From the NCBI GenBank assembly GCA_018401965.1, contig JAGYJU010000020.1, positions 310,001-374,000 on the forward strand: a stretch of 64,000 bases of DNA, given 5' to 3'. Of the stretch, positions 9,225 through 18,013 are shown piece by piece. This DNA is from Roseicyclus sp. Lineage in GTDB: Bacteria; Pseudomonadota; Alphaproteobacteria; Rhodobacterales; Rhodobacteraceae. Position numbers and translations under genes: made by a program. Numbering within the stretch: position 1 is the stretch's first letter; each line of letters starts with the position of its first letter. The notes under the pieces were generated by a model, which was given only the letters and a program-made list of their open reading frames with translations, made no database searches and was not told the DNA's origin.

Positions 9225-12200
9225 TGCGCGGTCTTGTCCTTGTCTTTACGTTCATCGCGCTGACCCTGCCCGGCCTTGCCACGGCACAGGATGATGACCA
9301 GGGCCGGATCGTAAGGTTCCTGGAAAGCCAGCTGTCCGATGGCGCGCGCACGGTCACGATCCGGGGCTTTCGCGGCGCGCTCAGTTCCACGGCACAGATG
9401 GACCTGTTGACCATCGCGGATGGGCAAGGCGTCTGGCTGACACTGGAAAACGCGCGATTGACCTGGTCGCGCTTGGCCTTGTTGCGGGGTGCCTTGCAGA
9501 TCGACGCCTTGACCGCCGACAGGTTGAGCATCGCGCGCGCGCCCGATACATCCGCTGGCCCCGACCTTCCCGATGCCGAGGCGCGGCCCTTTGCCCTGCC
9601 CGAGCTGCCCGTGTCGATTTCGATCGATCAAGCCAGCATCGGCAGGGTGTCCCTGGGCGCCGAGCTGGTCGGGACGGCGGTTGACCTTTCGGTGGATGGC
9701 AGCGCGCAGCTGTCACGCGGTGACGGCACCGCCAATCTTGATATCCGCCGCCTTGACGGGCCACGCGGGGTGTTCGAGCTTGGCGCATCTTTTGGAAATA
9801 CCAGCCGCCAACTGACCCTGGCGCTGTTGGTCGAAGAAGATGCCGGTGGGCTTGTGACCACGCTTTTGGGCCTGCCCGGCGCCCCCGCGCTGCGCTTGTC
9901 CGTTGCGGGCGACGGGCCGATCGATGATTTCACCGCCGATATCGCCCTGGCCAGCGATGGCCAGCCGCGCCTGACGGGGCAGGTGCAAACCACGCGGGCC
10001 ACCGACACCGGTCAGCGCCGCGTCAGCGCCGATCTTGGCGGCGATATCACGCCGCTGTTCTTGCCCGATTACCGGGACTTCTTTGGCCCTGATATAGGCC
10101 TGACGACAGAGCTTCGGGTGATGGAGGATGGCGCGGTCGAACTGGATCGCCTGTCGATCAACGCCGCCGCCATGACGCTGGACGGCACGCTGTCGCTTGC
10201 CCCCGGCGGTGCACCCCGCGCCTTTGACCTGACCGGGCGAATCAGCGATCCGGACGGTGACGGCCCCGTGCGCCTGCCCGTTTCGGGGCAAGAGATCACC
10301 GTGGGCGCGATGGACCTTGTCCTTGGCTATGACGCGGCCACCGGCGACGGCTATACCGCGCGGGTCGGGATCACCGCCTTGGATACGGGCCCTGCCCGCA
10401 TGGACCGGCTTGCCCTGGAGGCAAGCGGCCAGATCGTGACCGGCGAACAGGGCCTGTCGGTCAATGCGCCGCTGGAGGTGCGGATCGATGGGCTTGCCCA
10501 TGACGATCCGGCGCTCGCCCAGGCCCTTGGCACATCGGCACGGATGACGGCGCAGCTGTCATGGATGGACGGCGCGCCGCTGATCCTTGGCGATCTGATG
10601 ACGCGGGCCGGTGACCTGTCCTTGTCAGGGATGGCCGCCCTGCGCCTGGCGGACAATAGCCTGACCCTGACCACCGAGCTGATGGCGGATGCGGGTGATC
10701 TGTCGCGCTTTGCCCCGCTGTCGGGCCAACCGCTTGCCGGGTCGCTGACCTGCACCTTGGTGGGGGAAGCTGACCTTTTGTCAGGCGCGTTCGACATGAT
10801 CCTGTCGGGCACGGGCAGCGATCTTTCGATTGCCTCGGGGTTGCCGCCACAGCTTTTGACCGGCGACACGACCTTGACCCTCTCTGCCCTGCGCGACGAA
10901 AGCGGCACCATCTTGCGCAACCTGGCCTTGACGGGCCGCGCCCTGACCATGACCGCAGAGGGTCGTGTCAGCCGCGCGGGCGCGATCCTGTCGGCACGGC
11001 AGGCGCGGCTGGCCGATGTGGGCCTGTTCTCCGACCAACTGACCGGGTCGGTGACGACCACGCTCGACGTCACCCGCGGCCCAGAGGCGGACGCGCCCTA
11101 TCGCATCATGTCCGACATCAGCAGCGCGGCGGGCATCACCGCAACGGTATCGGGCAGCGCGCAACCGATCCGGGGCACGGTCGACCTGGCAGCCACCGGG
11201 CAGCTGCCGTTGGCATTGGCCAACCGCGCGCTGGCCCCCCAAAGCCTGTCCGGCACGCTTGGCTTTGACCTGGCGTTGCGCGGGGCCCCCACCCTCGCCA
11301 ACCTCTCAGGCCAGGTGCAGACCAGCGGCGCGCGCGTCACGCTGCCGGTCTTGCAAACCGCGTTGGAAGGGGTGTTTGCCGCCGGCCGGATTGCGGCGGG
11401 GCGCATCCGCTTTGACGCGGGTGGCGCGCTTGGCACCGGCGGGACGCTTGGGGCCAATGGCACGGTCACGTTGACCGCGCCAAGACTACCGGCAGAGATC
11501 ACGGTCACCGGCGATGCCCTACGCCTGGTTGACCCGACACTTTACGCCGCCCTGATCCAACGCGCCGATGTGACCATCACCGGTGCATTGGCGGGGGCGA
11601 TGCAGGTCGCGGGCACCATCGCGCTTGGCGACACCGAATTGCGCGTGCCCGAAACCGGGCTGGGCGGTGCGGCCCCGATTCCCCCGATCACCACCTGGCG
11701 AGGCCCCAGCCGAACAGCGCACCGCATCGCAGCGGGGCCCGGTGATCGGCGCAAACCGATGGCGACGAGGTCTAGCATCGGGCTGATCGACCATCACCGC
11801 GCCCGGTCGCATTTTCCTGCGCGGACGGGGCCTTGATGCGGAACTGGGCGGCAGGCTGCGCATTGGCGGCACCACGGCGAACATGATCCCGGCGGGTCGA
11901 TTCGACCTGATCCGGGGCCGGTTGTCCATTCTTGGCACGCGGCTTGACCTGTCGGACGGGTCCGCGACCCTGCAAGGCAGTTTCGACCCGTTCATCCGGC
12001 TGATCGCCACCGCCCGCAGCGGCGGCTACACCATCGGCGTCAACATGATCGGCCCGGTCAGCGCGCCGCAGATCAGTTTCACCTCCAGCCCGGCGCTGCC
12101 CGAAGACGAGGTTCTGGCACAGCTCTTGTTCGGGCGATCGGTGTCCGCGCTATCGCCCGTGCAACTTTTGCAGATGGCCGATGCAGCCGCGGCGCTGGCG

Positions 12201-12470
12201 GGCGGATCAAGCCAATCGGGCCTGTTTGCCAGCCTGCGCGAAAACCTGGGCCTCGATGATCTGGATTTCCAGACCGATGCCGACGGCAACGCCGCCCTGC
12301 GCGCCGGGCGCTACCTGTCGGACAATGTCTATACCGATCTCGTCATCGACCAGACCGGCAATACGGGCGCCTCGCTCAACATCGACCTGACGCCGAATGT
12401 CACGGCGCGCGGAACGTTTTCCACGGATGGAAGCTCGCGCCTCGGCGTGTTTTTCGAACGCGACTACTGA
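9224..12470 (+). CDS. tamB: Translocation and assembly module protein TamB, with internal frameshifts
   Basis: Inner-membrane-anchored, periplasm-spanning beta-taco protein that partners TamA. It starts at ATG 9224 with a signal-anchor (LVLVFTFIALTLPGLATAQ). The long repetitive beta-rich body runs in one frame to about 11690. Between about 11690 and 11810 the coding sequence crosses frames (a stretch with GEAPAEQRTA lies in a second frame), then the conserved C-terminal domain (from FLRGRGLDAELGG through the terminal ERDY) continues to 12470. Read through, the product is about 1080 residues, on the short side for the family. At least two small indels are needed; sequencing error is the likely cause. 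Confidence 0.88.
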
Positions 12471-12496
12471 ACACCGATTTTCCGCATCCTCGCCCG

Positions 12497-12523
12497 TTGA
12501 CAGCCCCGCGGCGCGGATATATC
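12497..12523 (+). promoter_or_regulatory. Probable promoter of tRNA-Leu
   Basis: A perfect TTGACA at 12497-12502 is followed by TATATC at 12518-12523 (15-base spacing; the overlapping TATCAG at 12520 gives 17). The tRNA starts about 20 bases further on, the spacing usual for tRNA promoters. Confidence 0.55.
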
Positions 12524-12542
12524 AGCCGCCATCACGACACCT

Positions 12543-12628
<86 letters not shown>

Positions 12629-12705
12629 AATCCCTTGATGTTCTGTTGCCCTGTTGCCGTTTGCGGCATATGTCGGCGCAACTGACCTTCAAAAGGGACC
12701 GGCGC

Positions 12706-13317
12706 GTGACCATCCACCTTTACCAGAACGACCTGCCCGATGGCCTGACCCTTGGGCCGATCGTTGCCATCGATTGCGAAACCATGGGTCTGAACCCGCA
12801 CCGCGATCGGCTGTGCGTGGTGCAGCTGTCCTCGGGGGATGGGGATGCGCATCTGGTGCAGGTGGCGATGGGCCAGACAGAGGCGCCGAACCTCGCGCGG
12901 CTGTTGACCGACCCGGATCTGCTCAAGCTGTTCCACTTTGGCCGTTTTGACATCGCGGTGATGTACCATGCCTTCGGGGCGCTGGCCGCACCGGTCTATT
13001 GCACCAAGATCGCGTCGAAACTGGTGCGCACCTACACCGATCGGCATGGGTTGAAATATCTTTTACAGGAATTGCTGGAAACGGATATTTCCAAGCAACA
13101 ACAAAGCTCTGACTGGGGTTCCGTAACCCTGACAGAGGCCCAGAAAACCTATGCCGCGTCGGATGTTCTGTATCTGCACCGGCTGAAATCCAAGCTTGAT
13201 GTCATGCTGGCGCGCGAAGACCGTACCGATATCGCGCGCGCCTGTTTCGATTTTCTGCCGGCGCGTGCAAAGCTTGACCTGATCGGCTGGCCGGAACTCG
13301 ATATTTTCGCGCATTGA
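12706..13317 (+). CDS. rnd: Ribonuclease D (short alphaproteobacterial form)
   Basis: A 3'-5' exoribonuclease of the DEDD family acting in tRNA 3' maturation. The DEDD residues are visible: IDCETMG (Asp and Glu) near residue 22, FHFGRFDIAVM (Asp) near 80, and the Tyr/Asp of TYAASDVLYLH near 150. 203 residues: only the nuclease domain, without the C-terminal HRDC domains of the long enterobacterial enzyme, a length typical of Rhodobacterales. Start chosen as GTG at 12706 behind AAAAGGGA; an in-frame ATG at 12670 would add 12 residues. It sits right after tRNA-Leu and 7 bases before lptC. Confidence 0.9.
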   Translation: MTIHLYQNDLPDGLTLGPIVAIDCETMGLNPHRDRLCVVQLSSGDGDAHLVQVAMGQTEAPNLARLLTDPDLLKLFHFGRFDIAVMYHAFGALAAPVYCTKIASKLVRTYTDRHGLKYLLQELLETDISKQQQSSDWGSVTLTEAQKTYAASDVLYLHRLKSKLDVMLAREDRTDIARACFDFLPARAKLDLIGWPELDIFAH

Positions 13318-13324
13318 CAGACGC

Positions 13325-13921
13325 ATGGCAGGCAGCAACCGATATTCGACCACGGTCGCCTGGGTCAAGGTCACACTGCCCCTGATCGCATTGGCCTTGC
13401 TGTCGACGCTGTTCCTGTTTTCGCGCACCCCGGACCCAGAGGCGGCGCTGCCCTTTGTGGATGTCGATGTTGAACAATTGGTGCGCGAACAACGCCTGTC
13501 GCGGCCCAGGTTTGCCGGCACATTGGATGACGGGCGCGAGGTGACGCTGGTGGCCGATACCGCCGCCGCTGCAACCGATGACCCCAACACCATCCTGATG
13601 ACCACGATCGACAGCACGGTCATCTTGTCCGATGTCGATGACATGACCCTGACGGCGCAGGCCGGTGATCTCAACCTTGCCACCCAGGTGGTCGATCTGA
13701 TCGGATCGGTCGTGGCGGTGACAACCATGGGCTACCGCCTGTCGACGGAGCGGTTGTTGGTCACCATGGGCACCCTGCGCCTGACATCGCCCGGTGCCAT
13801 CCACCTGACGGGCGACGGCATCGACCTGCGGGCGGGGGCGATGGACATGACCGGGCCGGAAGGCGCCACTTTCCTCAGTTTCACTGGCGGCGTACGGCTG
13901 CTATACCAGCCGGAGAATTGA
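13325..13921 (+). CDS. lptC: LPS export ABC transporter periplasmic protein LptC
   Basis: Bitopic inner-membrane protein that links the LptBFG transporter to LptA and passes LPS across the periplasm. 198 residues with one N-terminal membrane helix (about residues 18-36, LPLIALALLSTLFLFS) and a beta-rich OstA-like periplasmic domain. Sequence conservation in this family is low; the call rests on the helix-plus-beta architecture and on direct adjacency to lptA and lptB (9-base gap). Confidence 0.88.
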   Translation: MAGSNRYSTTVAWVKVTLPLIALALLSTLFLFSRTPDPEAALPFVDVDVEQLVREQRLSRPRFAGTLDDGREVTLVADTAAAATDDPNTILMTTIDSTVILSDVDDMTLTAQAGDLNLATQVVDLIGSVVAVTTMGYRLSTERLLVTMGTLRLTSPGAIHLTGDGIDLRAGAMDMTGPEGATFLSFTGGVRLLYQPEN

Positions 13922-13930
13922 GTATACGTC

Positions 13931-14434
13931 ATGAACATGCGCCACTTTTTCCAACTGACCGCGCTTGCCCTCGGGCTGACCATGGCAACACCGGGTTTTG
14001 CCCAGGTTGCCGTCGGATTTGGCGGTGTCGCCCATGACGCGTCGCAGCCCGTCGAAGTCACCTCCGACAGCCTGGCCATCGATCAAACCAGCGGCAATGC
14101 CGTGTTCGAGGGCGATGTGATCGTCGTGCAAGGTGAAATGCGCATGGCCGCCGCCCGGATCGAAGTGATCTATTCCGAAACCGACGGGGCCCGGACGGTG
14201 CAGGACGTTGTCGCAACCGGCGGTGTTCTGGTCACGCGCGGCCCCGATGCCGCCGAAGGCGAAGAAGCGCATTACGAAGTGCTGGCATCGATCTTGACGA
14301 TGACCGGCGATGTGCTGGTCACACAGGGCGCCACGGTGATTTCCGGCGACGAGATGGTGGTCGACATGACAACCGGCATGGGCACGGTCGATGGGCGCGT
14401 CCGCACGATCCTGACACCGGACAGCGGGCAATGA
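13931..14434 (+). CDS. lptA: LPS transport periplasmic protein LptA
   Basis: Periplasmic bridge protein of the LPS transport chain. 167 residues: signal peptide of about 24 residues ending in GFAQ, then an OstA/LptA beta-jellyroll (QPVEVTSDSLAIDQTSGNAV, the usual opening of the fold). Its stop overlaps the lptB start by four bases (ATGA), so lptC-lptA-lptB are a tight unit. Confidence 0.92.
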   Translation: MNMRHFFQLTALALGLTMATPGFAQVAVGFGGVAHDASQPVEVTSDSLAIDQTSGNAVFEGDVIVVQGEMRMAAARIEVIYSETDGARTVQDVVATGGVLVTRGPDAAEGEEAHYEVLASILTMTGDVLVTQGATVISGDEMVVDMTTGMGTVDGRVRTILTPDSGQ

Positions 14435-15192
14435 CGCAACGCCCGGCCCTGAACGTCACCGATGGCGGCCAAGGGCTGATGGTAGACCGGTTGCGCAAAA
14501 GCTATCGCAAGCGCCCGGTGATCCGGGACGTGTCGCTGCGCCTGGCGCGCGGCGAGGTTGTCGCGCTTTTGGGGCCGAACGGATCGGGCAAGACCACGTC
14601 ATTTTACTGCATCGCAGGCCTGATCACCCCCGATGGCGGCACCGTGACCATAGACGGGCAGGATGTGACGCTGTTGCCGATGTATCGGCGCGCCCGTGCC
14701 GGTATCGGCTACCTGCCGCAGGAAATGTCGATCTTTCGGGGCCTGTCGGTCGAAGACAACATCCTCGCGATTCTCGAAATCGTGGAACGTGACCGCGCGC
14801 GCCGCCTGGAACGCCTGGAGGAATTGCTGGCGGAGTTTTCCATCGGCCACCTGCGCCGGGCGCCCGCGTTGTCGCTGTCGGGGGGCGAGCGTCGGCGGGT
14901 GGAAATCGCGCGCTGCCTTGCGTCCAAACCCAGGTATGTCTTGCTGGATGAACCCTTTGCCGGCGTCGATCCGATTGCCGTCGGCGATATCCGCCACCTT
15001 GTGCAAGATCTGAAAACCCGGGGCATCGGCGTGTTGATCACCGACCACAACGTGCGTGAAACGCTCGAAATCGTGGACCGCGCCTATATCCTGCACGATG
15101 GCACGATCATCAAATCCGGCACACCCGATGATGTCGTGGGCGATGAAACCGTGCGCCGCGTCTATCTGGGCCAAAGCTTTCGCATCACCTAG
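14431..15192 (+). CDS. lptB: LPS export ABC transporter ATP-binding protein LptB
   Basis: Cytoplasmic ATPase that powers extraction of LPS from the inner membrane with LptF and LptG (not in this window). Walker A GPNGSGKTTS near residue 50, signature LSGGERRR near 148, Walker B YVLLDEPFAG, and the switch histidine in ITDHNVRE. 253 residues, intact. The family usually sits next to lptA and rpoN; here rpoN is absent and hpf follows after 221 bases. Confidence 0.96.
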   Translation: MTQRPALNVTDGGQGLMVDRLRKSYRKRPVIRDVSLRLARGEVVALLGPNGSGKTTSFYCIAGLITPDGGTVTIDGQDVTLLPMYRRARAGIGYLPQEMSIFRGLSVEDNILAILEIVERDRARRLERLEELLAEFSIGHLRRAPALSLSGGERRRVEIARCLASKPRYVLLDEPFAGVDPIAVGDIRHLVQDLKTRGIGVLITDHNVRETLEIVDRAYILHDGTIIKSGTPDDVVGDETVRRVYLGQSFRIT

Positions 15193-15213
15193 GCCCTACC
15201 GCGCCGCTTTGCG

Positions 15214-15244
15214 TTGACACAAGGCCTGCACCAACGCCTAATGT
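15214..15244 (+). promoter_or_regulatory. Possible promoter upstream of hpf
   Basis: A perfect TTGACA at 15214-15219 is followed by CCTAAT at 15237 (17-base spacing) overlapping TAATGT at 15239. It lies in the 221-base gap after lptB and about 170 bases before hpf. The -10 match is weak. Confidence 0.35.
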
Positions 15245-15413
15245 GGGGGATGTTCGCGTTCGCTTCATCCCAGATCCCGCCGTCCGCACACCGGACGAAA
15301 GGCCGCCAAAACGGCCCGGGATACCCCTTAATGAAAAGACCGAACACGCTACCACACGGGGCACGCAGCCCATCCGGGGTGCGCCCCCCGTGCATCCGAA
15401 GTGCGGAGGACCA

Positions 15414-15989
15414 ATGCGCTATCAAATCAGTGGTAAACAGATCGACATCGGCGAAGCGCTGCAAACCCATGTGAAGGACCGTCTTGGCGCGGCAGTGGGT
15501 AAATATTCCGACCGCCCGACCGACGCGACGGTGATCTTTTCGAAATCCGGGTCGGAATTCGTGTGCGAAGCCACCGTTCACCTGTCCACCGGCCTGACGG
15601 CTTCGGCCAAGGGCCATGCGCATGAAATCTACGCGGCCTTCGATGCCTCCAGCGAGAAAATGGAAAAACAGCTGCGCCGCTACAAGCGCCGGCTCAAGGA
15701 CCATCACCGCGACCGGCAGGAGCCCGTTGAATCCCTGGACGCGCCGATGTATGTGCTGGCCGGATACGCATCGGGTGATGACGACCAAGAGCCAGAGGGG
15801 CTTCAACCGATCATCATCGCAGAGATGGAAACCAAGATCCCGTCCCTGTCCGTGGGCGAGGCGGTGATGCAGATGGAACTGTCAGGGGCACCCATGCTGG
15901 TGTTCCGGAACGAAAAACACAGTGGGGTCAACGTGGTCTACCGGCGTGAAGACGGCAACGTCGGCTGGGTCGATCCCCAAATGACCTAA
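15414..15989 (+). CDS. hpf: Long-form ribosome hibernation-promoting factor
   Basis: Binds idle 70S ribosomes and promotes 100S dimers in stationary or starved cells. 191 residues: an N-terminal RaiA-like domain (RYQISGKQIDIGEALQTHV to about residue 100) and the C-terminal domain typical of the long form, with the conserved MVVYRR-like segment seen here as NVVYRREDGNVG. The start at 15414 is fixed by GCGGAGGA four bases upstream; the open frame extends to 15243 but those codons lack the family sequence. ptsN follows. Confidence 0.93.
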   Translation: MRYQISGKQIDIGEALQTHVKDRLGAAVGKYSDRPTDATVIFSKSGSEFVCEATVHLSTGLTASAKGHAHEIYAAFDASSEKMEKQLRRYKRRLKDHHRDRQEPVESLDAPMYVLAGYASGDDDQEPEGLQPIIIAEMETKIPSLSVGEAVMQMELSGAPMLVFRNEKHSGVNVVYRREDGNVGWVDPQMT

Positions 15990-16004
15990 GCCTATCGCAC
16001 GCTG

Positions 16005-16062
16005 CGGGCCGCAAAGGCCCGGAGCGCAAAATACCGGCGCGATGCGGGCCCTTGCGGCCCGC
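16005..16062 (+). other. Two GC-rich hairpins between hpf and ptsN
   Basis: CGGGCC (16005-16010) pairs with GGCCCG (16016-16021) over a 5-base loop, and GCGGGCC (16044-16050) pairs with GGCCCGC (16056-16062) over a 5-base loop. Neither is followed by a T run, so they are not standard intrinsic terminators. They may stabilise hpf mRNA or tune ptsN expression. Confidence 0.45.
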
Positions 16063-16104
16063 CGCGCACAACCGATCCGACATCAGGGTCACGAGGGGGA
16101 TGGG

Positions 16105-16569
16105 ATGAACCTGTCGTCACTGTTGAAGCCGCGCGGCGTCAAGGCGCTTGCCGATGTGACCAGCAAGAAACGCCTGATGCAGGCGATTGCAGATGTCGCG
16201 CATGACCTGATCGGTCTGCCGGAAAGCCAGATTTTCGACGCTTTGCAGGAACGCGAAAGCCTTGGGCCGACCGGTGTTGGCCATGGTGTCGCCTTGCCCC
16301 ATGCCCGCCTGTCAGACCTGACAGAGGTGCATGGTGCGTTCTTGAGGCTTGAACGCCCGATCGATTTCGATGCCGCCGACCGGCAACCCGTTGATCTGGT
16401 CTTTGCGCTTTTCGCGCCCGCCGATAGCGGGGTTGATCATCTCAAGGCATTGGCGCTTGTGTCACGCACGCTGCGTGATCCGGCGCTTTGTGCGAAGCTG
16501 CGGGCCAATTCGGACCCGGCCACGCTGCACACGCTGTTGACCGACCACGAAACAAGCCAGGCGGCCTGA
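16105..16569 (+). CDS. ptsN: Nitrogen-PTS enzyme IIA (EIIA-Ntr)
   Basis: Regulatory phosphoacceptor of the nitrogen phosphotransferase system, PTS EIIA type 2 domain. The phosphorylated histidine lies in ALPHARL near residue 66 following GPTGVGHGV. 154 residues, normal length. Start at ATG 16105 after GAGGGGGA; a frame extending to 16042 lacks a ribosome site. Downstream of hpf, as usual in proteobacteria, although the partner rpoN is not here. The stop lies five bases from the convergent sulfotransferase gene. Confidence 0.95.
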   Translation: MNLSSLLKPRGVKALADVTSKKRLMQAIADVAHDLIGLPESQIFDALQERESLGPTGVGHGVALPHARLSDLTEVHGAFLRLERPIDFDAADRQPVDLVFALFAPADSGVDHLKALALVSRTLRDPALCAKLRANSDPATLHTLLTDHETSQAA

Positions 16570-16573
16570 CCGC

Positions 16574-18010
16574 TTAGCGCGTGGTCCAATGCGGAAATCC
16601 CAGCGTGAGGTAATCGCGCCGATAGGCGTCGATCGCGGCCTTTTCGATCTTGCCGTCATGGATCGCCGCCAAGGGTAACGGCCCGGCAACGGCATCAGCG
16701 CGCAGGTCAGGCACATCGGTTATGCCGACCTTGCGCGCCAGATCGGGCAGGGTTTCGGCCATTTCGTGTTCATGAACCAGGTGATGCGGTGTCATCACCT
16801 GTGAAAATCCTTGCAAGATCGCGGATTGCGTGGCCCAGGCCGCATCGACGCGCACGCTGGTCTGACCATCCAGGTTGGGTTTGAGAAATTCAAGAAACGC
16901 CAAGAACGCGGCTTTCACCTGCGCCTCGGGCCAGTCGGGGCCGGGCGTCTTGGCCGGGATCGGCAGCTTGTAGCGTTGGCGCATCACCTTGCGCGCCTCT
17001 TCATAGGCGGGGCGATCATCGGGCAAGATGAACCGCGAAAACACGTGATAGGCGCGGTCCAGCGGGTGGCGTAGAACGCTGAAGCTGCGATAGCCGGGGT
17101 TGGCCTTCATCCAGGTTCGCAGATCTTTCTGGGTCATCTTGCGCAGCAGCGCGTCACGCCCCACACCGCCGATCGACGCCATCCAATCCAGCACCGCCTG
17201 TTCCGGCGCGCCTTTCACCGGCAAGAACAACAGCCCGGCTTGTGGATGCGCGACAAACCCCGGCACGGCGGCCCCCCGCGCCGCTTCGGCATCGGCGCTG
17301 GCGGTCAGGCCGAACCGGTCCACATCGCGCAGCGCCGCCAACATGGCGTCGTAGTTTTCGACCTTGTCGGCCAGGTCACCGGGATTTTGCCGCTTGAGCT
17401 TTTTCGACGCGGTATCGACGCGGCCAACGGACCCAAGAAAGGCGGCAAGCCCGTTCAACACATCAGGGTCGTTGATGTCGTCATAGCGGATCACGAAAGC
17501 GGCCTGGCCCGTCACCTGCAACCCGCGCCGCAAACGATCCTGGAACGCCGCCAAGCGATCCATCAGGTCGGCAAACTCATCGGCCTCAAAGACGATCTTT
17601 GCGCCTTTGCGGGTGCGCGCATCGGTCAGGCGCCATTGACCTGTCGCGGTGGCGATCTTGCGGCTGACATAACTGTCCAAGGGATTGCGCGTCAGGATCA
17701 CCTTGGCAATGCGCGGATCGGGCAAGACACGATCTACCACCCGGTCGTCATGATCGTGAAACAGGCGAAACCCCGGCAAGCCTTCGGTCTGGGCGATCAT
17801 CGCCTGCAACAGGCCCAAGGGATTCGCTTCGCGCCGGTCCATATCGTAGCCGAACAGCTCGAACCGGTTGTGATGACCAAGGAAGGTGGGGTTATACACC
17901 TCGCCGTGACAGGTGATATCGGGCAGCGCGTTCAGACTATCCTCAAGATAGTTTGACCCGGTGCGCATTTCCGCAAAAAGCACAAAGGCGTCGTATCGAC
18001 TGTCTGCCAT
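16574..18010 (-). CDS. Two-domain sulfotransferase-like protein
   Basis: 478 residues that look like two sulfotransferase-type halves. The N-terminal half opens with LFAEMRTGSNYLEDSL, which resembles the PAPS 5'-phosphosulfate loop of Stf0-type enzymes, and continues with ILTRNPLDSYVSRK, a 3'-phosphate-binding type R-x-P-x-x-S motif. The C-terminal half contains FSVLRHPLDRAYHVFSRF, a second such motif of the sulfotransferase family 2 kind, but no clear second 5' loop. Expected activity is transfer of sulfate from PAPS to a glycan or lipid; substrate unknown. Last gene of the polysaccharide operon, 4 bases after the branching glycosyltransferase. It could be regulatory or inactive in one half. 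Confidence 0.75.
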   Translation of the reverse strand: MADSRYDAFVLFAEMRTGSNYLEDSLNALPDITCHGEVYNPTFLGHHNRFELFGYDMDRREANPLGLLQAMIAQTEGLPGFRLFHDHDDRVVDRVLPDPRIAKVILTRNPLDSYVSRKIATATGQWRLTDARTRKGAKIVFEADEFADLMDRLAAFQDRLRRGLQVTGQAAFVIRYDDINDPDVLNGLAAFLGSVGRVDTASKKLKRQNPGDLADKVENYDAMLAALRDVDRFGLTASADAEAARGAAVPGFVAHPQAGLLFLPVKGAPEQAVLDWMASIGGVGRDALLRKMTQKDLRTWMKANPGYRSFSVLRHPLDRAYHVFSRFILPDDRPAYEEARKVMRQRYKLPIPAKTPGPDWPEAQVKAAFLAFLEFLKPNLDGQTSVRVDAAWATQSAILQGFSQVMTPHHLVHEHEMAETLPDLARKVGITDVPDLRADAVAGPLPLAAIHDGKIEKAAIDAYRRDYLTLGFPHWTTR

Positions 18011-18013
18011 GGG

